Origin: Oscillospiraceae bacterium
GTDB lineage: Bacteria > Bacillota > Clostridia > Oscillospirales > Oscillospiraceae
NCBI GenBank assembly: GCA_902768805.1
Contig: CACXMX010000008.1
Coordinates: 1-36,805 of the forward strand
Direction of reading: 5' to 3'
Length of the DNA: 36,805 nt
Shown here: positions 1 through 8,964 of the stretch, in pieces
Layout of the letters: each line of letters starts with the position of its first letter
Numbering within the stretch: position 1 is the first letter of the stretch
The notes under the pieces: model-generated
Told to the model about the DNA's origin: nothing
Database searches by the model: none
What the model saw: the letters and a program-made list of their open reading frames with translations, nothing else
Position numbers and translations under genes: made by a program

Positions 1-1323
1 GTATTTTTTTAGGAAGATCCCGGGATCGGCCAGCCGGAAGCGGTAGATCGACTGCTTGACATCGCCCACCATGAACAGCTTTTTCCCGCCGTCGGAGAGG
101 AGACGGAAGAGCGTGTCCTGGCAGTCGTTCACGTCCTGGTATTCGTCCACCAGCACCTCGGCGTACCGGGCGGACAGCTCGGCGGCCAGGCCGTTGGAGG
201 AGTCCTCCAGCAGGTCGAGGACAAGGTGCTCCTGATCGGAGAAATCCACCGCGCCCTGACGCCGCTTGCGCTCGGAGTACAGAACGCCGAGCCGGGCGGT
301 GAGGCCCAGCAGCGCTTCCAGCGCGGGGCGCGTGGCCTCGATCCCCTCAAGCAGAACGGCGGAGTCGTCGGCGAGCAGGGGCGTGATCCTCTTGCGGAAG
401 TCGTTCTTGCAGTCGTCCCAGAAAGAGGAGATGCTTTCTGCGATGGGATCGGCCTCTTTTTTGTAGGAGCCCATGGTGGGGAAGTTCACGGTGACGGAGC
501 GGGCGGCTTCCCAGCCTCTTCCGGCGGCAGAAGCCAGCGCCCGGAATCCCGACGCCGCCTCGGCGAGGCGGTCGGCGCAGGCCTTGCGGATCTTTTCCCG
601 GCCCGGCTCCGCCAGCGCTTCCGTAAGCGCGTCCAGCCGTCCGGCGCGGTATTCGGCGCGGGCGGCGATGCTGCCGAGCACGACGCTGCCCCAGCGGGTC
701 TTGCCGACGTCGGCGACGCCCTGCGTGCTCAGGGCCTCCTTCATGGAACGCAGCCACGTCTCGGGATGGGGGTGACTCTGCACGGCGCTGTGCACCTTTA
801 CGACCAGCTCGGAGAGAGCGCGGTCGTCCCGGCCGGCGCCGAAGGAATCGGCCAGCTCCCGGCGGGCAGGATCGGCGTCCAGACCGCCGTAGAACTCCTC
901 CAGAGCGTCGTCCAGCGCGGCGGAGAGCAGAGCGTCAGCGCGGTCGGTTTCCAGCACACGGAAGTCTGGGGCGATCCCGGCGGCGTGGGCGTGCACGCGC
1001 AGAATGCGGCCGCAGATCCCGTCGATGGTGCCGATGGGAGCGCGGGCGCACAGCTCCGTCTGGCGGCGCAGCCGCCGGTCGCCGGGGCGCGCGGCAAGGC
1101 GCTGGTTCAGGGCGGAGAGGATGCGGCTGCGCATCTCGCCGGCGGCGGCACGGGTGAAGGTGACCACAAGAAAGCGGTCGATGTCGTATCCGTCGTCCAC
1201 ATAGCGCATCAGGCGCTCGACGAGCACACGGGTCTTTCCGCTGCCCGCGGCGGCGGAAACGAGCCGCGCTCCGCCGCGGTCCGAAGCGGCGCGTTCCTGG
1301 TCAATCGTCAGCGGCACGGACAT
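1..1323 (-). CDS. addA: ATP-dependent helicase/nuclease subunit A, N-terminal part (cut by window edge)
   Basis: The first 441 codons of AddA, the UvrD-type helicase plus nuclease that with AddB processes double-strand breaks to start RecA-dependent recombination. Translated from the ATG at 1323, the protein begins MSVPLTIDQERAAS, giving the Q-motif (Q9), then the Walker A loop SAAAGSGKT (residues 23-31), a Walker B/DEAD-like VDEYQDVND and the motif III GDVKQSIYRFR close to the left edge. These are the SF1A helicase signatures. The C-terminal nuclease lies outside the window. The start has GGAGG seven bases upstream and lies inside the 3' end of addB (23-nt overlap), so the two are translationally coupled, as expected for an obligate heterodimer made in equal amounts. 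The frame stays open to base 1. Confidence 0.95.
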   Translation of the reverse strand, partial: MSVPLTIDQERAASDRGGARLVSAAAGSGKTRVLVERLMRYVDDGYDIDRFLVVTFTRAAAGEMRSRILSALNQRLAARPGDRRLRRQTELCARAPIGTIDGICGRILRVHAHAAGIAPDFRVLETDRADALLSAALDDALEEFYGGLDADPARRELADSFGAGRDDRALSELVVKVHSAVQSHPHPETWLRSMKEALSTQGVADVGKTRWGSVVLGSIAARAEYRAGRLDALTEALAEPGREKIRKACADRLAEAASGFRALASAAGRGWEAARSVTVNFPTMGSYKKEADPIAESISSFWDDCKNDFRKRITPLLADDSAVLLEGIEATRPALEALLGLTARLGVLYSERKRRQGAVDFSDQEHLVLDLLEDSSNGLAAELSARYAEVLVDEYQDVNDCQDTLFRLLSDGGKKLFMVGDVKQSIYRFRLADPGIFLKKY

Positions 1324-4300
1324 CGCCTCCTTCCTTTTTGTTCTCCGGATCGATCTTGTTCCAGAACTCCGGGGCTTTCAGTGTTTTTCTCCTGCGCCAC
1401 TGCTCGGTTTTGCCGTCGAAGCGGCAGGCGCTGAAATAGTCGCAGTACAGACAGGTGTTGTCCCGCTCGCTTTTGTACAGGGGATCGGCCGATATGCTGC
1501 CCGCCCGGAGCTGGCCGGCCATTTCCTTGAGCGTTTCGTCCACGAAAGCGGACAGATGCCCCAGCTGCTCGGCGGTGGCCAAAGCGTCGCCGGTGTACTC
1601 TCCGTCTTTGTTGATTCTCACGGGAAGATACCGGGGTACGGGGGAGTGCTCCATGGCCCGCAGAACATCTTCGCTGCCCAGCAGAAGGCCGCTGCGCTTG
1701 AGCTCGGCGGCTTTTTTCTTTTCGATCTCCTCGTCGCTCAGGCGGGAGTCGGCGCTGATGATCACGTCCCGGGCCGGGACATAGAGTACGCCGGCGGGCT
1801 CGATGGCCCGGCCGTAGATCGACTCGCTGTTTTTCTGCAGCGAGAAGAGATACAGCAGCATCTGCAGCCCCAGGCCTATCTCCACATCGGAGAAGGAGAA
1901 TTTCTTGACACCGGATTTGTAGTCGACCACGCGCAGATAAAGCTTTCCGTCGTGCTCCCAGCTGTCCACGCGGTCGACCCGGCCGGTGAGAGCAAGGGCC
2001 GTGTCGCCCTCGCCCAGCTCCACGGGAGGCACGTCCTTGGAGAAGTCCAGCTCGAAGGCCAGGGGTTTGAAATCCGAATCCTTCAGCTCACGCGCCGTGT
2101 CGAGCACGATGCGGCGGGAGGTCTCCACCAGCCGCTCGAACAGATAGATGAAGCGGGGCGTTTTCTCGCGGTAATCCTCCAGCTCGGTATGGACGTATTC
2201 CCGGGCATAGCGCTCGGTGAGATCGCCGATCTCCTCCTCGCTGAGCTCGGCAAAGCCGCCGCGCGCGTTGGCTTCCTTCGCCACGTTCTCGAGAAGATAG
2301 TGCAGGAAGGTGCCCAGCTCCGGCGGAGAAAAGGAGGCCGCCTGCCGGGGCTTGGCTTTGAGACCGTAGCGCAGGAAGTACTGATATTTGCAGGAGGCGA
2401 AATTGTCCACACGCGAGGCCGTGAGCCACAGCTTGTCGCCGTAGAGGGCGCGCACCGCTCTCTCGCTGAGGCGGCCGCGGGTGAACTCCGCGGAGGCGCG
2501 CAGCCGGCTTATGCGTGAGAGCGCCCCGGGGTCTCCGGCGAAAGCGCGCAGAGCGCGCTCCTCGCCCCGCACGGCCAGCTCCAGCGCCGGGCCGGGAGCG
2601 GACAGGCGCGCCGCGGTCATGTCGCCGGGGATCTCCCTGCAGCCGAAGAGCTTTCCGAGCCGGTCCGTGAGGAAGGACGGGCGGGTCCGCTCGCCCTTCG
2701 CGTCCGTCAGACTGCGGAAGACGGTGAGCGTCTCGCTCGGCAGGGTGAGGACGTTGTAGATGAGATTGAACTCCCGGTCGAGAACGTCGTCAGCGGAGGC
2801 CAGGTCGATATTCGCCAGGCGCAGCCGGTCGCGCTCGGCGTCGGAAAAGACGCCCTCGCCCTCCGAGATACGCGGGATGCGGTCGTCCGAGGCTCCCAGA
2901 AGCAGCAGGTGGCGGATCCGGCGGCGGCGCATGCGGTCGAAATCTCCGGCGATGACCTGGTCGAGAGTGATGGGGATCGTGCCTACGTCGTATTCCGAGA
3001 GCATGCGGCGGAACAGACGGCCGAATTCCTCCTGCGTCATGGGCATGTCGCCGAGGACTGCCGCGCACTGCTCCAGCGCCGAGACCATCAGCTCCCACAG
3101 CTGGCCGTATTCGGCCGCGGCCTGGGACTCGCCCGAGCGCTCCAGAGCGGCGGTGTGCTCCTCCAGCCGGCCGGCCAGACCGATGCCCTCCCAGAACTCC
3201 GCCACAGCCTCGCACTGCCCACGGGCGGTGGAGGCCAGCTTTCCCCTGCGGGCGAAACGCTCCAGGGGCGCGGCCACGCGGCGCCGCAGGGCGTCCAGAA
3301 GGACAAGGCGCGCGTCGCTCTCTGCCGTGCGGTCGGCGTTGTATCCGTCGGGATGCTGATGCCAGGGGGCCTCCCGCGTCCAGGCGGTGCCGCGGATCTC
3401 CCAGGTGAGAACATAGTTTTCCAGCAGATCGCATTCCTCGCGGGTGATGTCCGCCAGGCCGCTTTTGAGATAGGTGAACATGCTCTCGTAGCTCCATCCG
3501 TCGGAGAGCAGGTCAAAGGCGGCGCCCATCAGCGCGGGCAGGGGCCGGGTGAAGATGTCCGTGCGGGCGGTGGCGTACAGGGGGATGCCGCAGCGGCGGA
3601 AAGCGTCGGCCAGCGCGCCGCGGCAGTCGTCAAAGCCGCGCACGGCCACCGCGATATCCCGCCAGCGGCAGCCGCGTTCCCGGACGAGACGCAGAGCCTC
3701 GGCGGCGGCCAGTTCGCACTCCTCGGCGACGGTCGGCGCGGTGAACATTCGCACGCTGTCCCCGGCGGGGAAGGCGGCGTCGGTCCAGCCGAAAAGATGG
3801 GTCTCGAGAAAACCCATGGCCGTTTCCGCCGGGCGGGAGGGGACGTCGACGCGGAGCGACTCGATACCGTCCTCCGCCGCGCGCCGCTCCAGCTCGCGGG
3901 CTGTGCGCACGGCGGAGGAGAAGACCTCGCTGCCGACGTCGGCAAAATCGCAGCTGAGCGCCACGGTGACGTCCGCGCCCGCGTTCCACAGCGCGCGGAT
4001 CACCGCGCGTTCCTGGGCGGTGAAGTCGGTAAAGCCGTCGATATATACCTCCGCGCCGGCGAACATCCCGCTGCCGGGGATCTGTTCGGCCAGTATGTCC
4101 AGGCGGGAGGCGGGGTCGGCTCCCGAGGAGGCCTCCAGGGCGTCCAGCGTCTCGCGGATCAGGGCCAGGTCCCTCAGCTTGGCCGCGAGCGGCCCGTCCA
4201 GCTCGGATGCCGCGGCGCGCAGAGCTCCGCTGTCCGCGCGGCCGTACCGCAGCTCGTCCAGAGCCGTGAGCAGGGGACTCATCAGCTCCGGCCGGCGCGC

Positions 4301-4630
4301 GGCCGAACCGTAGACCTCCAGCGTGCCGCCAATCCGGTCCAGCGCCAGCGCCAGCTGCAGCAGCCGCCCGCCCCGGTCGATGTAGGTGCGCGCGCTGCCG
4401 CCGACGCTCACGGACACCCGGTAGGCAAGACGGGTGAAGGAGACGACCTCGGCATAGAGACAGGCCGTGTCGCCGCAGCGCTCCGCCAGCTCGCGCTCGG
4501 CCTCGTGGCTGTACTGCTCGGGCACGATGAGCCAGCCGCCGCTCCTCCGGGAGCGAACGAGTTCATTCAGTTCGTCGAGGATGAGCCCGGTTTTGCCGGT
4601 GCCCGCCCTTCCGAGGATCAGCCGCAGCAT
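1301..4630 (-). CDS. addB: ATP-dependent helicase/nuclease subunit B
   Basis: AddB, the partner of AddA: an inactivated helicase with a RecB-type nuclease domain and a structural 4Fe-4S cluster; in Firmicutes AddAB replaces RecBCD. Visible are the N-terminal P-loop GRAGTGKT, the C-terminal nuclease motifs GRVDRVDSW and VVDYKSG, and the iron-sulfur pattern: one Cys before the nuclease (ASCKYQYF) and a C-x2-C-x5-C set (CLYCDYFSAC) near the end. About 1,110 residues is usual for the family. Two in-frame ATGs exist at 4636 and 4630. AGGGAGGA directly abuts the first, leaving no spacer, but is six bases from the second, so 4630 is preferred. A promoter lies just upstream and addA overlaps the 3' end. 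Confidence 0.95.
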   Translation of the reverse strand: MLRLILGRAGTGKTGLILDELNELVRSRRSGGWLIVPEQYSHEAERELAERCGDTACLYAEVVSFTRLAYRVSVSVGGSARTYIDRGGRLLQLALALDRIGGTLEVYGSAARRPELMSPLLTALDELRYGRADSGALRAAASELDGPLAAKLRDLALIRETLDALEASSGADPASRLDILAEQIPGSGMFAGAEVYIDGFTDFTAQERAVIRALWNAGADVTVALSCDFADVGSEVFSSAVRTARELERRAAEDGIESLRVDVPSRPAETAMGFLETHLFGWTDAAFPAGDSVRMFTAPTVAEECELAAAEALRLVRERGCRWRDIAVAVRGFDDCRGALADAFRRCGIPLYATARTDIFTRPLPALMGAAFDLLSDGWSYESMFTYLKSGLADITREECDLLENYVLTWEIRGTAWTREAPWHQHPDGYNADRTAESDARLVLLDALRRRVAAPLERFARRGKLASTARGQCEAVAEFWEGIGLAGRLEEHTAALERSGESQAAAEYGQLWELMVSALEQCAAVLGDMPMTQEEFGRLFRRMLSEYDVGTIPITLDQVIAGDFDRMRRRRIRHLLLLGASDDRIPRISEGEGVFSDAERDRLRLANIDLASADDVLDREFNLIYNVLTLPSETLTVFRSLTDAKGERTRPSFLTDRLGKLFGCREIPGDMTAARLSAPGPALELAVRGEERALRAFAGDPGALSRISRLRASAEFTRGRLSERAVRALYGDKLWLTASRVDNFASCKYQYFLRYGLKAKPRQAASFSPPELGTFLHYLLENVAKEANARGGFAELSEEEIGDLTERYAREYVHTELEDYREKTPRFIYLFERLVETSRRIVLDTARELKDSDFKPLAFELDFSKDVPPVELGEGDTALALTGRVDRVDSWEHDGKLYLRVVDYKSGVKKFSFSDVEIGLGLQMLLYLFSLQKNSESIYGRAIEPAGVLYVPARDVIISADSRLSDEEIEKKKAAELKRSGLLLGSEDVLRAMEHSPVPRYLPVRINKDGEYTGDALATAEQLGHLSAFVDETLKEMAGQLRAGSISADPLYKSERDNTCLYCDYFSACRFDGKTEQWRRRKTLKAPEFWNKIDPENKKEGGDVRAADD

Positions 4631-4664
4631 GGGCATTCCTCCCTGTGAGATTTCTTACGATGTG

Positions 4665-4693
4665 ATTATACCAATATGGGTGTACCAAAACAA
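4665..4693 (-). promoter_or_regulatory. Predicted sigma-A promoter of addBA
   Basis: On the minus strand TTGTTT (4693-4688), a 17-base spacer and a perfect TATAAT (4670-4665) precede addB by about 30 bases. The -35 box falls at the edge of the repeat-rich intergenic block, so insertion or loss of that block could alter addBA expression. Confidence 0.6.
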
Positions 4694-4716
4694 GGACCAC
4701 GTCGTCGCGGCGTAGT

Positions 4717-4902
4717 CGCAAGCTTCATATCGTTCGCTCCGACCGCAGGCGGCAGAGCTCGCTCACTGCGCTGCTCCTCCTTTTCAAAAGCAAAGCCGCG
4801 CGGACGCTGCGCGCCTCGTCGACAACTTCGGCGCTGCGCTGCGCGGACTTTTCTTTTGATGAGAGTGAACGACGCAAACTTCGTATCATTTGCTCCGACC
4901 GC
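4717..4902. repeat. Pair of 30-base imperfect direct repeats
   Basis: The units at 4717-4746 and 4873-4902 agree at 26 of 30 positions, and all four differences are transitions. Read on the minus strand the two units encode AVGANDMKLA and AVGANDTKFA within one open frame (4989 to 4666), with two silent and two replacement changes. The frame has no good ribosome binding site, so this is listed as a repeat rather than as a gene. Confidence 0.6.
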
Positions 4903-5172
4903 GAATAAAAGACCTCCCCGCACAGGGGAGGCCGCAGACTGTTGATAAAGCCTCGCAGAGCTCGCCGCTGAGCGGCGAATTAGGATCATGATCTGTTTTT
5001 GAGGCAGCTTTGCCGCCTCAAAAACACCATAAGGCGAACAAAGTGAGCCCTCGCGCCGACCAAACGCGGCGGCTCTAAGCGTGACGCCGCGTGCGATTGC
5101 GCGAGTACTCTCGATTGAGAGCCCAACGAAGTGGGTCTCAATCGAAGCGTGTCGACTCTGTCGACACGATAA

Positions 5173-5195
5173 GGCCTCCCCTTTGCGGGGAGGCC
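5173..5195 (-). terminator. Possible terminator or boundary hairpin after the UROD-family gene
   Basis: A perfect 9-bp stem (GGCCTCCCC with GGGGAGGCC, 5-base loop) lies 20 bases after the UROD-family stop codon on the minus strand. It lacks a proper U tract, so termination is uncertain. It may be only the boundary of the repeat block. Confidence 0.4.
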
Positions 5196-5215
5196 CGATC
5201 GTATGGCTGTGTTTG

Positions 5216-6286
5216 TCAGAGGATGGCTTTGCCCTCGGCGACGAGGCGGTCGTAGTTGCGGCGGCTGGCCTCGTAGACCTTGTTCTTGAAGCCGTCGGGG
5301 ATCTCGAAGCCGACGTCCACGAAGCAGCGGTTGTCCGCGCCCATGGTTTCGAAGAACTCCTTGATCACGCGGTCCTGCTCCTCCTCGGAGGCGTCCTTGG
5401 AGATCTGGATGTGGCCGGTGAAGAGCATCTTGTCGCCGTACATCTGCTTGAGCTTCCACTTGTCGTTGAGCGGCTGGCCTCCCCAGGAGTCGTAGCCCGC
5501 GTCGATGAAGATGGGCACGAAATTCTCCACGAAGCCGCAGCAGTGCAGATCCCAGTACATGCCCAGAGAGTGGACATAGTCGCACAGCTCCTTCACATAG
5601 GGGAGAAGCATCTCGCGGGCGGTATCCACGGAGAAGAACTCGGCGCGCTGGCTGCCCCAGTCGTCGTTGAAGTTGACGATGTCGGCGTGGAATACGTCGT
5701 GGCAGTGCTTGTAGAATTTCTTGTGTATGTCGGTGATCGTTCGCAGCAGCCGGTGAGCGGCCTCCTTCTGCTCGTCGTCGATCAGGGAGACGGCGGCGTT
5801 CTCAAAGTCCATCAGGGCGATGAACCGCTCGAACATGCATCCGCCCACGGCAATGTAGATCGCACGATCGGGATCAAAGTTGGCTTTTGCGCGCTCGTAG
5901 CAGCCCTCCCAGTCCCAGGTGTCGGGGTCGGGAATGCTTTTTACCTGCTCTTCCCATTCATCAATGTCGGTGACCATGGGTTTGCCGGGTTTGACCATGG
6001 CGCCGCCGGCGATGGGAACGAACTGCCACTCAACGCCCCAGCCGTCGCAGGTGCCGGGCGTGGCCTGAGGGCTGCGGGCCTGGTTCTCGGGGTCGACGTC
6101 GATCATCACCATGTTGCTCTCGCCGAAGGCAAAGGGCGTCCACAAAGGCGTTTTGCCTTCGTACATGCGCAGCAGGTTCTCTTTGGGCGTGATGGGGGTA
6201 GACAGAACCGGAGTCGGGGGGCCGAACATGGCCGGCAGATATTTTGCGACCTCAAGTTCATCGGGGGTGAATTTCTCCTTGGACAT
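5216..6286 (-). CDS. Uroporphyrinogen decarboxylase-family protein (methyltransferase-like)
   Basis: A 356-residue TIM-barrel protein of the URO-D superfamily, which contains true HemE and the zinc-dependent corrinoid or coenzyme M methyltransferases (MtaA/MtbA type). The segment DLHCCGFVENFVP resembles the metal-binding His-x-Cys region of the methyltransferase branch, and LFTGHIQ and FVDVGFEIP follow near the C-terminus. No heme genes surround it, so HemE is unlikely. Clostridial relatives often act in demethylation or remain uncharacterised. The start at 6286 is chosen because AAGGAGG lies seven bases upstream; the frame stays open another 40 codons without support. No corrinoid protein or activator gene adjoins it, so the substrate cannot be named. 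The gene appears monocistronic and is followed by a repeat block. Confidence 0.8.
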   Translation of the reverse strand: MSKEKFTPDELEVAKYLPAMFGPPTPVLSTPITPKENLLRMYEGKTPLWTPFAFGESNMVMIDVDPENQARSPQATPGTCDGWGVEWQFVPIAGGAMVKPGKPMVTDIDEWEEQVKSIPDPDTWDWEGCYERAKANFDPDRAIYIAVGGCMFERFIALMDFENAAVSLIDDEQKEAAHRLLRTITDIHKKFYKHCHDVFHADIVNFNDDWGSQRAEFFSVDTAREMLLPYVKELCDYVHSLGMYWDLHCCGFVENFVPIFIDAGYDSWGGQPLNDKWKLKQMYGDKMLFTGHIQISKDASEEEQDRVIKEFFETMGADNRCFVDVGFEIPDGFKNKVYEASRRNYDRLVAEGKAIL

Positions 6287-6426
6287 ATAAGTACCTCCTT
6301 GATTCGATTTATCTTCACTATAATAATACCGCGGCGGGAAAAATAAGCATTGTATCCCGCGGATAGAATTTGCGCTTTTTTTCGGGCGGATTTTGTGCAG
6401 GGACAAACGAAGGAAGGCCCCTCTGC

Positions 6427-6455
6427 TTGCTTTTATGCGGGCCGTGGTGTAAAAT
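6427..6455 (+). promoter_or_regulatory. Predicted sigma-A promoter of the spoVB-like/mazG/hup/lspA run
   Basis: TTGCTT (6427-6432), a 17-base spacer and TAAAAT (6450-6455) precede the flippase start by about 80 bases. Both boxes are weaker than consensus. Confidence 0.45.
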
Positions 6456-6534
6456 AATCAAACCGAATTCGGCCCAAAGAGGTTTTCCGGCCGCGGAAGC
6501 GTTCCCGGCCGAGGATATAAGGAGGGCAAACGGT

Positions 6535-8169
6535 TTGTCCGGAGGAAAAAAGCAGAATTATCTCCACGGCGCGGCGATCATGACCGGGACCACGATCATC
6601 GTGAAGATGGTGGCGTTCCTTTACAAGATCCCCCTGGGCAGCATGAGGCTCCTCGGAGACGAGGGCTTCGCCCACTTTACCGTGGCCTATAATATTTACG
6701 GGTTCATTCTCACGCTGGCCACGGCCGGCTTCCCCGTCGCGCTCTCGCGGATGATCTCCGTGGCCGACGCCAGGGAACAGCCCGCCCGGGTGCAGAGGAC
6801 CTTCCACGTGGCCATGGCCGTGCTCACGGGCATAGGCGGATTCTTTACGCTTACGATGCTCCTGTTCAACCGGCAGCTGGCCGCCGTGATGGGGGACAGA
6901 GAGGCCGCGCTGAGCATTGCGGCGCTCGCTCCCGCCGTGGTGATCGTATGCGCCACGTCGGCCTACCGCGGCTACTGCCAGGGACGCGGGAACATGATCC
7001 CCACCGCCTTCGGACAGGTGGTGGAGGAGGTAGGCAAGCTGATCATCGGCCTGTCGCTGGCCTGGGTGATCGCCGGCCGCGGCCTCGGCCTGGCCCGCGC
7101 GTCCGCCGGCGCCATTTTCGGCGTTACCGCCGGCGCTCTCGCCGCGCTGACCTATATGGCTCTGTACAAGCGGCGCAACTACCCGTCGCTCGGCGCGGGA
7201 GAGTCCGACGATCCGGGCAGCCGCGCCTCCATCACGCGGGAGTTCCTGCGCATCGGCATCCCCATCGCGCTGGGAGCGTCGGTGCTCTCGATGTTCAATC
7301 TGCTGGACAACGCACTGTGTCTCAACCGCCTGCAGAGCGCGGCAGGGTTCCGGCCTCAGGCCGCCCACACGCTCTACGGCGTATACGGCAAGGCCCAGAC
7401 GCTCTATAACCTGCCGTCGTATTTCATCACTCCGCTGACGCTCAGCGTGGTGCCGGCCATCGCTACGGCGCTGACGCACCGCAGGCGGGACGAGGCCGGC
7501 GAGATCGCCGAGTCCTCGCTGCGCATCGCGGCGCTGGTAACCATGCCCATGGGCGTGGGGCTGTTCGTGCTCGCGGGGCCGATCTTCCGCACGATCTACT
7601 GGGGCAGCAACCCGGTGGGACCGGCGCTGCTGAGGATGCTGGGCATCGCGGCGTTCTTCGTGTGCATGAGCATGATGTGCAACGCCATCCTGCAGGCCGC
7701 GGGGAAGGAGCGGCTGCCCATCATCAGCATCCTGATCGGCGGCGCGGTGAAGATCGGCGTCAACTGGGTGCTGGTGGGCGACCCCCGCGTCAATATCACC
7801 GGCGCCCCCATCGGGAGCATCTGCTGCTTCGCGGCGATGTGCGCGGCGGACTATGTGTTCCTGTGCCGGACATTGAGCAGACGGCCCCGCCTGCGCCGCG
7901 TGCTCGGAGCTCCGATGCTCTCCTGCGCGGTGATGGGGCTGGCGGCATGGACGGCATACGCGCTGCTGGAGCGGGTGCTTCGGCACGGCGGCGCTCCGCT
8001 GGACCGCATGCCCATGGCGGCGGCCATGCTCATCGCGATCGCGGCGGCGGTGGCGGTGTACGCGGTGATGATCTCGGTGACGGGAGCGCTGACGCGCGAG
8101 GATATGGCCCTGATCCCCCACGGGGAGAAGATCGGCGATCTGCTTCGGCTGAAAAGCGCGAAAAAGTAA
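6535..8169 (+). CDS. SpoVB/YabM-family polysaccharide (lipid-linked) flippase
   Basis: A 544-residue polytopic membrane protein of the MurJ/SpoVB/Wzx (MOP) superfamily, whose members flip lipid-linked cell wall or polysaccharide precursors. The N-terminus NYLHGAAIMTGTTIIVKMVAFLYKIPLG is reduced here to the diagnostic parts YLHGAAI and FLYKIPLG, typical of SpoVB-like proteins in spore formers. Hydrophobic segments run along the whole length, with cytoplasmic basic loops. The start is taken as TTG at 6535 because AAGGAGG lies nine bases upstream and the homology begins there; the frame is open from 6370 without such a site. The order flippase-mazG matches yabM-yabN of Bacillus. A sporulation role (spore cortex) is plausible but not shown; SpoVB, YabM and capsule flippases cannot be told apart from sequence alone. 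Confidence 0.85.
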   Translation: MSGGKKQNYLHGAAIMTGTTIIVKMVAFLYKIPLGSMRLLGDEGFAHFTVAYNIYGFILTLATAGFPVALSRMISVADAREQPARVQRTFHVAMAVLTGIGGFFTLTMLLFNRQLAAVMGDREAALSIAALAPAVVIVCATSAYRGYCQGRGNMIPTAFGQVVEEVGKLIIGLSLAWVIAGRGLGLARASAGAIFGVTAGALAALTYMALYKRRNYPSLGAGESDDPGSRASITREFLRIGIPIALGASVLSMFNLLDNALCLNRLQSAAGFRPQAAHTLYGVYGKAQTLYNLPSYFITPLTLSVVPAIATALTHRRRDEAGEIAESSLRIAALVTMPMGVGLFVLAGPIFRTIYWGSNPVGPALLRMLGIAAFFVCMSMMCNAILQAAGKERLPIISILIGGAVKIGVNWVLVGDPRVNITGAPIGSICCFAAMCAADYVFLCRTLSRRPRLRRVLGAPMLSCAVMGLAAWTAYALLERVLRHGGAPLDRMPMAAAMLIAIAAAVAVYAVMISVTGALTREDMALIPHGEKIGDLLRLKSAKK

Positions 8170-8252
8170 GCGGCGTCTTTCGCAATGCTGTAGTAAAAAA
8201 TGTAGGAAATTCAAGAATTCCTCGAATTAACACTTGCAGAGGAGAGGAAAGT

Positions 8253-8960
8253 ATGGTAAATTTCCGTAGCAAAGATCGCTATGACGCAAACGATCTGCGG
8301 GAAATCGTGGAGATCCTCCGCGGAGAGGACGGCTGCCCCTGGGACAGGGTACAGACCCACGAGACCATCCGGCGCGATCTGCTGGAGGAGGCCGCGGAGC
8401 TGTGCGAGGCCATCGACCGCGCCGATCCGGGCATGATGCTCGAGGAACTGGGCGATGTGTGGCTTCAGGTGATCTTTCACGCGAGCCTGGAGCAGGAGGC
8501 GGGGCACTTCACTCTCGACGATGTGGCCGACGCCGAATGCCGCAAGCTGATCGGGCGCCACGCCCATGTCTTCGGCGACGCGAAAGCCGCCGACCCCGGA
8601 CAGGCGCTGCAGGTGTGGGAAGAGCAGAAACGCGCCGAGAAGCACCAGAGGACTCCGGGCGAGGCAATGGACGCCGTGTGCCGCACGCTGCCGGCGCTCT
8701 GGCGCGCCGAGAAGGTGCAGAAAAAAGCCGGCGCCGGGCCGACGGCCGCGGAGGCGCTGAGCGATCTGAAAAACGCCGCGGAACGGTTCTCCCAAGCCGT
8801 GCAGGCGGGCGAGAGCGATCCTGTCCGCAAAACACTGGGCGAGCTCCTTTTTGCCGCTGTGGAGGCGGCCCGGCTCACGAAAACGGATCCGGAGGAGGCG
8901 CTGCACGCCGAGTGTGAGGAGCGGATCCACCGCGTACTGGACGCGGAACAAAACAGATAG
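8253..8960 (+). CDS. mazG: Nucleoside triphosphate pyrophosphohydrolase MazG
   Basis: A 235-residue all-alpha NTP pyrophosphatase that hydrolyses (d)NTPs to monophosphates and removes aberrant nucleotides. The N-terminal MazG domain shows the typical opening LREIVEILRGEDGCPWD and the magnesium-binding EExxE...ExxD pattern (EEAAELCEAI, then EELGDVW). A second, weaker MazG repeat follows after WEEQKRAEK, as in the tandem-domain bacterial enzyme. The ATG at 8253 has GAGGAGAGG upstream. It lies 83 bases after the flippase and before hup, the same neighbourhood as yabM-yabN in Bacillus, supporting a conserved housekeeping cluster. Confidence 0.92.
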   Translation: MVNFRSKDRYDANDLREIVEILRGEDGCPWDRVQTHETIRRDLLEEAAELCEAIDRADPGMMLEELGDVWLQVIFHASLEQEAGHFTLDDVADAECRKLIGRHAHVFGDAKAADPGQALQVWEEQKRAEKHQRTPGEAMDAVCRTLPALWRAEKVQKKAGAGPTAAEALSDLKNAAERFSQAVQAGESDPVRKTLGELLFAAVEAARLTKTDPEEALHAECEERIHRVLDAEQNR

Positions 8961-8964
8961 CGAC

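Larger units (their letters stand above)
4694..5215. repeat. Noncoding block of stacked hairpins and internal repeats
   Basis: About 520 bases between the UROD-family gene and addB hold no convincing gene. Perfect or near-perfect hairpins are packed in the right part: 4913-4931 (7 bp), 4962-4978 (7 bp), 4994-5026 (12 bp, TTTTGAGGC type), 5111-5145 (10 bp plus 4 bp with a bulged G), 5148-5168 (9 bp, 3-base loop) and 5173-5195 (9 bp, G+C-rich). The outermost two carry the same 21-base motif CCTCCCCGCAnAGGGGAGGC in opposite orientation with one mismatch, so they frame a segment of about 280 bp like terminal inverted repeats. A 30-base direct repeat lies to the left. It resembles a dispersed miniature element, but copies elsewhere cannot be tested here. 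Confidence 0.6.

Noticed and set aside
226..1434. A 402-codon open frame on the plus strand
   Set aside because: It is antisense to addA and the end of addB, which show helicase and Fe-S motifs; its composition is that of a shadow frame.
4666..4989. A 107-codon minus-strand frame in the repeat block
   Set aside because: No ribosome binding site or domain, and it is built from a direct repeat and part of the hairpin block. Treated as DNA repeat, with the doubt recorded in the findings.
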